From Rosellinia necatrix (lineage: Eukaryota; Ascomycota; Sordariomycetes; Xylariales; Xylariaceae), in NCBI GenBank assembly GCA_021209875.1, contig JAGYVD010000001.1, positions 6,262,001 through 6,326,000 on the forward strand: DNA of 64,000 nt. The letters run 5' to 3'. Both the position numbers and the translations under genes were made by a program. Below, in pieces: positions 35,530 to 45,365 of this stretch; position 1 is the stretch's first letter; every line of letters starts with the position of its first letter. A model generated the notes under the pieces. That model saw nothing but the letters and a program-made list of their open reading frames with translations. It did not search any database and had not been told where the DNA came from.

Positions 35530-37290
35530 TTGTTTAAATAAATTAATAATAATTATATTTTTTATATTTTTATATTTTAATATATAATTAATTTTATAAT
35601 ACTAGATCTTTTTTATTAAAACAAACTTTTAATATAATATTTATATAAAATTTTTAATTAAAGCTATATTTTTAAAACTATATTTATAAACTGTTTTTTT
35701 TAAATATATTAAATATTTTATATATAATTTTTATATTTTTTTAAAATTAAAAATTTTATAGTTCTTGCTTAAACTGTTTTTTATTATAAATAATTATAAA
35801 TAAATTAAGTTTTAAAACAATTTATTATTTATTAAATATAAAACGTTATAATTATTAATTAATATATTATTAGAAAATATATAACGTTTAAACTTTAAAT
35901 TAATAAATATTTTAGTAATATAAGCGGTATTTTTAAAAAAAATAAAGTTAATTATTTTAAAATTTATTTTAAAATTAAGCTATTTATTAAACTAGTTTTT
36001 GCTGCTGCTAGCTTTATTATTAAGCTTTTTTTAAAATATAGGTTGTTTAAGCATTTTTTAGCTTTAGCTGTTAATAGCTTGTTTAAGCGATTTTTAACGT
36101 GTGGTTTTTTAGCATGTTTTAATTTAATTAATTTTTTTTTTTTAAATAAGTTATTTATTTTTTAATTAGTTTTGCCTGTAATAACTAGTTAAAAGATTAT
36201 ATATTTTTTTAGGCTTTATTTATAAATATTATTAACGTTAAGCCTGCATAAGCATTATTATTTATTAGTTAATCTGTTTATATAATTATTTTAATTTTTA
36301 TAAGATAACTTATTTAGTTTTTTGCTAAGCTAATTTTTTATTTTTAATTATTTAATATAATAAAATCGGTATTAATTTTTAAGTTTTATATTATATTAGT
36401 TATTAAACTTTTAAAAGCTTTTTATATTTATTAAATAATATAATTTTTTTTCTGTGATTTTTTTTATTATATTAATAAGTTTAATATTAGCTTAATTTAA
36501 AGCTAGTTTTTTATAAAAAGTTTTTAAAAAAGTTTTAGTTATAAATATTTTTAAATTTTAAAAAAATTATAAGCAATAGCTTATAAATAAACTATCTGTT
36601 ATTTTTATATTTTTATTAGTTTTAATGTTTTTTATTTAGCATGTTTAAAAACTTAAGCGTATTTTTTAGATTATTGTTTAAGCTTATAAAACTAAAAAGC
36701 TAGTTAGTTGTAAAAATAATAAAAATTGCTTAAATTATTTATTTTTATTTTTATTTATTATAGCTATAACTTTTATATATTTAATTTTAATAGTTTTTTA
36801 TATATTTATATAATGCTAAATATTTAATAAATTTAATTAAGCTTGCGTTATATAATATTATAATTTTTATAATTTTTAAAATATTTAAAATTAATTTATT
36901 AAATTGTAAGCTTAAAATTTTTATTTTTACGTGTTTTTTAAGTTTAGCGATAATTTAATTTTTATTAAAAATATTAGTTTAGTATTAAAAAATAAGTTGT
37001 TTTTAATACGTTTAAATTTACAATATTTTAAAAGTTTTTATTTTTAGCGTAAATTTTAAATTTTTAAATTAGTAAAACTAGTCTACTAAGCTGTTTAAAA
37101 TAATAAGCTTAATATAATTAATTGTTATAATAAAAATAAATTGTTAAGTTTTAGCGATTAAATTAAGTAATTGTTTTAAATATAAAATAAATAAAAATAA
37201 AAAATAAGATTTTTAAATTAATAAGCTTTAAAGCAAAAATTGCTTTTATAATAAAAAATACTAGCTTAACTAATAAACCAGGCTTATAAT

Positions 37291-37611
37291 TATCGCAGAA
37301 GAATAAATAAATTATATAAAAATAATAGAATTAGAGCTAAGCGATTAATATAAGCAAATTAATTTAAGTTTATAATAATAATTTATTTAGTTAAGTTGTA
37401 TTATATAAATATAATTAGACTGGCCAGCTTATATATATAGTTTAAAAAAGATTATATTTTTTTTGCTCTATGATTAGTCTGTTTAAGTGGGTCGGGCTTA
37501 TACGAGCCCGACCGCTTATTTTAACAGCTATTAATTTAGCTACAGGGCTTACTGCAGCACTTGGGCTGCGATCACCAGCCTTCTGCCAAGGCTATCTATT
37601 TTATTGTGACA
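37291..37611. repeat. Right LTR of element B
   Basis: The less mutated copy in its second half (for example CACTTGGGCTGCGATCACC). It contains an internal palindrome at 37490-37513 and a TATATATA core on the plus strand. Confidence 0.85.
37490..37513. repeat. Perfect 9-bp inverted repeat in LTR
   Basis: GGTCGGGCT-TATACG-AGCCCGACC: 9-bp arms with a 6-bp loop. In the other LTR of B the same site is degraded by transitions. Confidence 0.8.
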
Positions 37612-38619
37612 TATATTTTATAAAAATAACAGGCTATATAAAAATACGTTTTATATTTATAAAATTAAACAAACGTTTAAGCTAAAAAACTTTTAGCTTA
37701 ATAAATAATAATATTTAAAACTTTATATTAAAACACGTTTTATTATATTAATAATATTATTATATAATAATAAAAATATTTAATTTAAATGTTTTTAATA
37801 TAAATGCGTTAGTTTTAATAATACTTTTATAAAAATATAAAAATAAAAGTTTTTATTATTAAATAAGAAGTTTTAAACTAATAATAAGTTTTAATATTTT
37901 TATAGTTACAGCAGCAGCAGATATTATATTAAAAACTTAGTATTATAATATTAAAAAATTATTTTATAAAGCTTTTTTAAGTTCATTAATATAAACAAAA
38001 ATATAATATTATATTTTTAACTAATAAATCATAAAATATAAACTTATAAAATATTTTAAAGCTATAAAAAAATTTAATTTTTATTTTTTATTATTAAAAG
38101 AACTATATTAGTACAATATTTTTAAAACTTTTAAATTTTAATACAGCTTTAATATAAACGGCTATAAAAGCCACCTTTAGTTAAATATTTATTAAATTTT
38201 AAAATTTTTTATTTATTATATTTAAAACAGCTGTATATAAACTGCTGGATTATTAACCGTAGGACTATAGCATTAATTTAATAAAAAAAAAACCTTTTTA
38301 TAAGGACCGCTATATATTATAAATATTTAAAAGCTAAAAATATTAAAACTTTAGCTTAAAAAAATGTTTAATAATAGTAAAATAAAAAAGTTAACTGTTT
38401 TATATAATGTTTTTTATATTTATAAAAAAAGATATTAATAACTTTTATAACTAATTATTAATTATTAATGCTTTAATAATATAATAGTGCTTATCTGGCA
38501 TTTTATTTTTTAATTAATAAATTATAAATAAAATTGTAAACTATACGATAGTTTTTTAAAATAAACTTTAAATTAAAATTTTATTTAGTTTGTATTAAAA
38601 AAAACATAAGTAAAAAACC

Positions 38620-39640
38620 GCCTTTTGTTATAAATACAGCCTGTTTAAATATAACGTTATATTTATAAAACTTGTTAATATTTTATTTATTTTTAATTTA
38701 TAATAAACTACTATTTTAAAACTTTATTAATATAAAACTTTTAATATATTTAAATAACCTGCTAATATATATTAATATAATAAAAAATATAATATATTAA
38801 TTAAAAAGGTTTAAAAAATTAATAAAATATAATTTAGCTATTGCTTTTAAAAATATAAATAGCAGGTTTAAAAATTAAAATTTTAAAATATATTATTAAA
38901 ACAGATAAAATTTTAATAATTAAAAATAAAATATAATATATTAAAAATAGCAAGTATTAATTAATTTTAAAAATGCTAGCAGTTTATAAGTTTTGTTAAT
39001 TTTATTAATATTTTATTTTCAAGTTTTTAAAAGTTATAAAACTTTTAATAAATAAAAACAAATTAAATAAAAAAATAGCCATAAAAAACCTATAAACGTA
39101 GTATTTTATAAAATTAAAAACAATTTATAAAAGCATTAATATTTATATATTTTAACCTAGTAAAAATACTATATATAAAAACAAATATTTTTAATTTTGC
39201 TTCAAAAACAGTTTTATTATAAAGAAATAATAACAATAAATTAAAACCTATTGCTTTTTATTTATAAAAACTAATCCTAGCTAAAATAAACTATAAAATA
39301 TATAATAAAAAACTATTTATTATTATAGATTTATTAAATAAATAAAAACAATATTTAAAAAAACTAAATATTAAATAAAAATATATTTAAATTATTAAAA
39401 CTTAGCATATTTTATAACAGCAAAAGTTTTTAATAAATAATAAGCAAAATAGTTTTAATAGTTATTATTTTATTAGTTTATTATAAATTATTAATTAAAA
39501 CAGCAGAATAAAAAAGTAAATATTTTATCGCGCTTAAAATAATACCGCTTAAAAAAAAAAAAACTAAAAACCAGCTAATCACGTTAGTTTTATTAAATAA
39601 ACATTTTTTTTATTTATATAGCTTATTATTTTTAGCGGCT
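38620..39640 (+). pseudogene. Fossil RT and RNase H of element A
   Basis: RT-like residues KPPF then LLIYLNNLLIY around 38.6-38.8 kb. RNase H from 39244: KPIAFYL, LAKINYKIYNKKLFII, NK-x-KQYLK, and near 39530 a stretch in the position of the usual ADALSR box. Frames shift between the RT and RNase H segments and stops are frequent. The domain pattern is that of Ty3/gypsy pol. Confidence 0.75.
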
Positions 39641-41166
39641 TTAGTAGTTATTATTATATCAGCTAGATTATATAGCTTTAAAACGCTTGTATAAACAGAA
39701 TAATTTATTTAAAAAATTAAAAAAGCTGCTTTTAAAAACTTAAAATATTAAATATAAGTTATAACTTTAAAAGAAAATATCGAAAAAATTAATAAGCTAC
39801 TTTATAAAAAAAAACGCTTTTAAATATTAGAATTCTTTTAATAAAATATGCTAAAATTTAAATATAATATAAAAATAGCCAGCTATATAAAAATAAATAA
39901 AACTTTAGAACTTATTATTAAAAACTTTTAATAGCTAAGTTTAAAAAGATTAATAAAAAATATGTTTATAAATGTTTAAAATGCTAATAAAATAAATTTT
40001 TATAATATTTTTTTATAAACAACTATAATTTATAAAATTATATTATAAACTTTAATAGTTAGTAATAATAAATTTTATAATTAATTTACTACTGTTTAAC
40101 AGGTATAATTTTATATAAGTAATAATAAACCTGTTTATTAAAATAGTTTATTTTATGCTTTTTAAAAAAAACAGCAAAAAAACAGAAAACTTTATTTAAA
40201 TATTTGCTAAAGCATATTAAAAGCTTTACAGAATATTTTTAATATTATTTTAATAAAAACTTTAAGTTTATTTTTATTTATAAAAAATTCTTTAAGTTAA
40301 TAAATATAAAAATAAAATAAGTATAGTTTTTATTTTTAAATCAATAAATAGATTAAATAATTTAACTAGATTTTTAAAATTTATCTGCAAGCTTTTATAA
40401 ACTATAAAATATTTAATTAAAAGATTTATTTTTATAATAAAATTTATATATAATAATATAATATTAGCATTATTATATATAACATTTTTTTATAAATTAT
40501 AACTTTTATTTAATAATTTATAATTTTTTATAAAAACTTTATATAACTTAAAAATACTTTATATATATATTAAATAATTAAAATCTATAAAAACGTAAAA
40601 AGTATTTAAAAAAACTAAAGCTAAATAAAAAATAAGCTAATAAATAATAATTTAAAACGCTTATATATATAAAAATCAGCTAATAACATTTAATGCCTGC
40701 AATATTAAAATAAAACGGCCCGTTAAAAAGCTTAACAAAAAAATGCTTAAACTTTTTTAAATAAAAAAAATAATTTTTTTTACTGCTGTTAGATTAATAC
40801 TACTTAAAAAATTAAAAATTTATAATTTATTTTATATTTTGCTTATAAAGCTTTACTGCGCTAATAATTAAATATAGTTTAATTTTAATTAAGTTTTATA
40901 AAAAGCAGACTTAATAAAAGCTAAAACTATTAAATAAAATAAATTAGAAACTTTTTAAAAACTTAAAAATATATTAAATATTTAATTAAATAAAAAAATT
41001 AGCTTATTAAATAGTATTAAACTTAAAAACTTCATAAATATTTTAAAAATAAAAGCGTTAAAAAAACTAGTTAAAAAATACTATTAATAATATTTAAGCA
41101 AGCTAGCTAATAACTGCGCGACGTAACAAGTTATTGCTTTAAAAACAAGCTTTAAAAAAAAAATTA

Positions 41167-41476
41167 TATTATACAAATTATTAATACTATAAATACGTTA
41201 AGCTTGAAAAAAACTAAAAAAAATGCTAAAATATTTATTAAAAAGTAATAGCGTATTAAAAAAGCTAACATATATAAAACTAAAAAGTTAACTAATTATT
41301 TATAAAAATAAAAATTTAAATTATAAAAACTTATTATATAAAGTTCAGGCATAAATAGCAGCTTAAGCCAAGATAGCTAAATCTTCTTTTTTTTTTTCCT
41401 TATCGCTTTTTAAAACTAAAAAAGATTATTATAAATATAAAGCAATTATTACCTTTCTAAGCCAAGCCTTGTCACA
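41167..41476 (+). repeat. Right LTR of element A
   Basis: The first part is RIP-mutated; the last 130 bp regain C/G (AAGCCAAGCCTTGTCACA). Followed by target duplication ATTAT. Confidence 0.85.
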
Positions 41477-41481
41477 ATTAT

Positions 41482-42295
41482 ACGTCTCTTTAAACTTGGC
41501 CTACTGGATTAGGGGCTGCTATTATACTTAGTTAGAACAACTGCTGCTATAATAATGGTTTTTTTTACGTGAAATAATAAACATGCCACAGTATAAACTT
41601 GAATAAAGCCATAATAAATAATAAATAAATTTATGTAGGAAAAAGAAAAGAAAGAAAAATAGAAAGATATTATCACAACACGGAGTTAATACAAATTAAT
41701 TAACCAAATATGTTTAAATAAATCCCCTCTCATAAAACCCCGCTCATATATAGTTTCCTTTTTAGAAGCCACATTTTTTGTCCAGTGTTATTTTACAGCT
41801 ATCAATATCTTCCCGGGGCGGCTCTTAGACGGATCCCATTCACAGATTGTTTGAATCTTTACGGTAGTAGTGGGGCCGTATGTAGGACCCAAATAGTGGT
41901 CGTTAAAATACCAAACCGCACACGGCGGCGCAAACGGAATCATGTATCCTGACTAGACGTGCGGCTAGAATATCTTGGACATTTTCTTGTTTTGTCACAT
42001 GGTAGGTTTTGTTCGGTGTGATCATCACTTCCAAGTCAGCCTCAAAGATTCATTGGAACACGGACCAGTGTGTGCTCTTCCCACACATTGCATCTGCATT
42101 GACGCCTGTTCCTTTAGGTCACGCGTAACAATAAGCCGGCGAGTTATTTGGCCAAAGCATATGTCCCCAGTTGAGCCGCAAATGTGCAAAGCTACTGGAA
42201 TTTTTGCGGACACTAAGAACGACCAGGCTGAAGAGTTGGCGCGAGAAGGGACAAAAAAGACAGAGATAATCGCGACCTACTATAGATGGGCTGGG
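41482..42295. other. Intergenic, return to normal composition
   Basis: Unmutated DNA between element A and the H-type lectin gene. A frame at 41975-42349 (plus) is open but has no motif and spans the lectin gene's TATA box, so it is not taken as a gene. Confidence 0.5.
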
Positions 42296-42303
42296 TATAT
42301 AAA
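42296..42303 (+). promoter_or_regulatory. TATA box of the H-type lectin gene
   Basis: TATATAAA preceded by GGGCTGGG. It lies 96 bp before an ATG at 42392, 148 bp before an ATG in the same frame (42451) and 243 bp before the ATG used in the main model, which suggests the true start is upstream of 42539. Confidence 0.5.
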
Positions 42304-42538
42304 TGAGATGATTTGGATCAACTATTTTTCACCTCGTATCGGCATTTAGTTTCTCATTGCCACTGTTCTCGACGCTAGCCCCTGCCAAGATATATGGTCT
42401 GTTTATGGTATTGTTTGTTTTTCTCCTCGGGGTATCATAGTAAGTGGAACATGGTAAATCAGGAGACAACCAATTCAATGCTCACGACTATAACAGGAAG
42501 CCAAGCCATTCCGATTTCCGTACTCTCCATCTACCGAC

Positions 42539-43342
42539 ATGGCGGTTTCGTGCCCAGTGGCAACACAAAACATTTCGCGGTCGACGACCCCACACTATCT
42601 CCCAGCGACGTGGCCTGCCCACATATCAGTAGGCCTCGACGACCGAGACGAGTGCTCCCCTGACCACTCCCCCAGAGGGGACTTCAACGATCAAATGAAA
42701 CGCAACAACTATTCCCCTCGTATAAACGTCAATGTTTTCAGCATGGGCGGCGCGGGTGGCACAGGTGGCATGGGCGGCACGGGCGGCACGGGCGGCTTAG
42801 GCGGCTCAAGTCTGGGAGGGTCGAGTGCGGGAGGGGCCGGCACTGGAGGAGAAGGAACTGGCGGTTCGGCTACGATTAATAGTGGCTCCGCTGGCAACGG
42901 TGGTGCCATCGAGAATAACGGTTACCCTTGGAATGCCGGCTACGACGGCGACAGCTGCCACAGCTCCAATGAGTCTGGCCCAACTTCCCGCTTTGAACGC
43001 GAGCTTGAAGCTTTGTCCAAGAGGGTTGACCAACTTGCCTTCCCGGAGCCGCGACTTGTGGTCCAGAGCGGGGCATGGAACACATGGAGCGTTCAACCTG
43101 GCCGACTACCACAGCAATCAATAGAAGGGCGTGTTAACTTTGCGAAGGAGTTCAAATCACTGCCAACAGTCATGGTAAGCATCAACGCCATCGACTCTGT
43201 TGATGGGGCGAATGCATCTAGGTTCAGTGTCAAGGTATATACAACATCTGTAGATCTGAGGGGATTCACAGTTTATGCTCAGAGTTGGTATGGCACAAAG
43301 CTACATTCTTGCGGCGTGTCTTGGATAGCTATAGGGGAGTGA
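42539..43342 (+). CDS. H-type lectin domain protein with glycine-repeat linker
   Basis: Open frame of 267 residues, stop TGA at 43340-43342. Residues about 70-122 are a glycine repeat (GGAGGTGGMGG, GGTGGTGGLGG and similar). A short charged helix follows (RFERELEALSKRVDQL, 151-166), possibly an oligomerising coil. Residues about 176-266 match the H-type lectin fold: SGAWNTWS, RVNFAKEFKSLPTVMVSI, ASRFSVKVYTTSVDLRGFTV and the ending VSWIAIG. Family knowledge: trimeric Gal/GalNAc binders, first known from snail agglutinin. No signal peptide is visible. The 5' end is uncertain: the TATA box at 42296 and a protein-like frame from 42451 (MVNQETTNS to VACPHIS) suggest an upstream start joined by an intron or broken by a frameshift near 42620. 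Confidence 0.8.
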   Translation: MAVSCPVATQNISRSTTPHYLPATWPAHISVGLDDRDECSPDHSPRGDFNDQMKRNNYSPRINVNVFSMGGAGGTGGMGGTGGTGGLGGSSLGGSSAGGAGTGGEGTGGSATINSGSAGNGGAIENNGYPWNAGYDGDSCHSSNESGPTSRFERELEALSKRVDQLAFPEPRLVVQSGAWNTWSVQPGRLPQQSIEGRVNFAKEFKSLPTVMVSINAIDSVDGANASRFSVKVYTTSVDLRGFTVYAQSWYGTKLHSCGVSWIAIGE

Positions 43343-43499
43343 TGACTACAATTCTAGGATGTAGTCGAAATGTGGAAACAGGATACAGAAATTACATTCT
43401 TGAGCTTTTCGTCCCCTACCGGCTCATTAAAGCGTTAGATTTCCCAATATTATTCCTGCTTTTAACTTTGAAATAATCAGAATATCGCTTTGTCGGATA

Positions 43500-43775
43500 T
43501 TTTAAGGGGTAAATTAATAATGGCACAGAATAAAAACCCCAGTACAAGACATATACGGAGCCAAGTGGCCGAGAGAATATTTTAATCGCAATAACCAATC
43601 GGGCCTTGCGATAATCTTAATTGGTGATAGAGGTTCCCGGGATAGATTTTGTAGTTCAATCTTGATCCAGAATAGCTGGCGGCTGCCTGGAGGGAAGAAC
43701 TTCCCTCCTTGTGCAATAACATAAGTCATTTCTGGAACTACCATCAGTAAGAACTGTGACAATCCGTCACTATGA
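43500..43775 (-). repeat. Dispersed repeat, copy 3 (LTR-like), inverted relative to copy 2
   Basis: On the minus strand reads TTATTGCACAAGGAGGGAAG, then GCCGCCAGCTATTCTGG. About 80 bp (43683-43765) match the inverse of 12960-13045, and about 60 bp match copy 1 at 11.6 kb. The palindromic GGGAAGAACTTCCC is at its centre. No target duplication identified. Confidence 0.6.
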
Positions 43776-45162
43776 GTACCCTGGATTCCTTAAATGTTGC
43801 CACGTCTGGCAAGGGTGGTAACTTAGAGTAATATGGCCCGGGAGGCAAGGGTGTCAAGAGAAGTAGATCATCATAATGGTCAAAGATGTATTCAAGGTGT
43901 AGAATTAGTTACAGAGATAGGTCAAAGGACCTGGGATATTTAATAGAATATATATCCAGAGGTGTAGAATAACTTATATATATTTAATACTCTTATTTAT
44001 TTTAAACCGTTTATGTTTTTTATGAAAAGTTTTAAAAAGCTATTCTAGAGTTTTATATTAAGTTTAAACTAAAGTTTTATATATATAATATATATAATTT
44101 TTATTTAACTGATATTATTAATTTTTTTTAATATTTTTATATTTTATAATATTATTTTAATATTTATTTATAGCGTTTTTAGTTATAGCTTAATTTATAA
44201 AAACTTTTATAAAAAAAAAATAAACTTAAAATATGTGCTAATATATTTTTAAATAAATTATCGATATATTAATTATAAGTAGTTTTATAAGCAAAAATTA
44301 GATTTTTTTAAAAAATAAGTTTTTAGTTATATTTAGTTTTTAATATAAAATATTATATATATTAAGCAAAAGTTTTAATTAATATATATTTAGTTTAAAT
44401 TATATTAAATTTTAAAACGTTTAATTTTTATTATAAATAATTTAAAAAAAATTTTATTTGTTTTAAAATATATTTTTGCTTATAATATTTTTAACACTTT
44501 AAATATAAAATTATAATTTTAAAATATTATATTTTTTTTAGCTAAATTAATAATTATTATTATAATAAATATATATTAAACGATTTTTTTAATTATTTTT
44601 AATTAAATGTTTTATAATATATTAAATAAGCTTATTTATATATATTTTTAAGTTTTTAATATAATAAAATATATTAAAAATGTTTTAAATAAATATGTCT
44701 AATATTTTTTATCAACTTTTAATTTTTTTATTAATATATATAAAAAAATAGCTTTTAAATAAACATATAATATATTTATAGCTATAACAAGCTTATAAAA
44801 TTAGCTAAATATTAAAACTAGTTAATTATTTATTATTTTTATATTAAAAAGTAGTTGTTTTAATATATTAAAATAGTTAATATTAATAAATATTATAGCT
44901 TTTGTTTTATTAATAATTAAAAAGCTTTAAAATAGTTTATAAAATAAAAAATAATAAAAATTAAATAAAATTAATTATAAATGTTTAAAAGTTTTAATTA
45001 AGCTGTTTATATTAAAATAAATTATAAAATGTTTTTATTAAAAAATTCTTGTAATATTAATATTATTTAATTATATAATAAAATTAAACTTTAGTTTTAT
45101 TAATAATATAGCTTTTATTTATTTTAAGCTTATAGTTCTATAAAAAATAAAAAATTTATTTT

Positions 45163-45365
45163 TGAGAAGATTGGTATAAGGGTAGAAAAAAAGATGCCTC
45201 TATTAATTCCTCTGCTAGGTGGGGAATTCTAGTAAGTTTAGAATTAACCCCTGCAGGGGTGGCCGTAGGCCACCTGTTGCCAGCCGTAGCCTGTACAACT
45301 TATTTAATCTAATAATACACGAGCCGTTGGCTCGATTAATATAAGCCCTTTTAAAGATTTTATTG
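45163..45365 (+). repeat. LTR copy, partly RIP-mutated (same family as 48566-48768)
   Basis: Begins TGAGAAGATTGGTATAAGGG. Near-identical to the copy at 48566 through TTCCTCTGCTAGGTGGGGAA and CCCCTGCAGGGGTGGCCGT, with extra G-to-A and C-to-T changes toward the right end. No convincing target duplication, so whether it is solo is uncertain. Confidence 0.75.

Larger units (their letters stand above)
22776..37611 (-). mobile_element. Element B: RIP-degraded LTR element, split by a Ty3/gypsy insertion
   Basis: LTRs 22776-23096 and 37291-37611 are both 321 bp and in direct orientation. Ends are TGTTGCGG (RIP form TATCGCAG) and TTGTGACA (RIP form TTATAATA), flanked by target duplication TATAT (22771-22775 and 37612-37616). 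Without the nested element it is about 8.2 kb. Minus orientation is inferred from a purine-rich stretch next to the left LTR, from the internal end beside the right LTR matching the corresponding 5' end of element C, and from a CTG-rich tract (about 23730-23860) mirroring the CAG-rich tract near the 3' end of C. I did not recognise pol motifs, so the superfamily is open. Confidence 0.75.
19375..41476 (+). mobile_element. Element A: RIP-degraded Ty3/gypsy LTR retrotransposon, host of nested insertions
   Basis: Direct LTRs 19375-19677 and 41167-41476 start TGTCACAC (RIP form TATTATAC) and end TCACA (RIP form TTATA). A perfect 5-bp target duplication ATTAT flanks the whole (19370-19374 and 41477-41481). 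Removing the nested element B and the solo LTR leaves about 7 kb, a normal retrotransposon size. Plus-strand fossils show the type: an RT-like LLIYLNNLLIY near 38.73 kb, and an RNase H stretch beginning KPIAFYL from 39244 with NYKIYNKKLFIIIDLLNK further on, all interrupted by stops. A purine run before the right LTR fits a polypurine tract and plus orientation. It is non-functional: C and G are almost eliminated. Confidence 0.85.

Noticed and set aside
37470..37685. 71-codon frame
   Set aside because: Lies within the right LTR of element B.
41975..42349. 124-codon plus-strand frame upstream of the H-lectin gene
   Set aside because: Crosses the TATA box, and no domain is recognisable.
42806..43121. 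Long frames antisense to the H-lectin gene
   Set aside because: Mirror of the glycine repeat (Pro/Ala-rich) and of the lectin codons.
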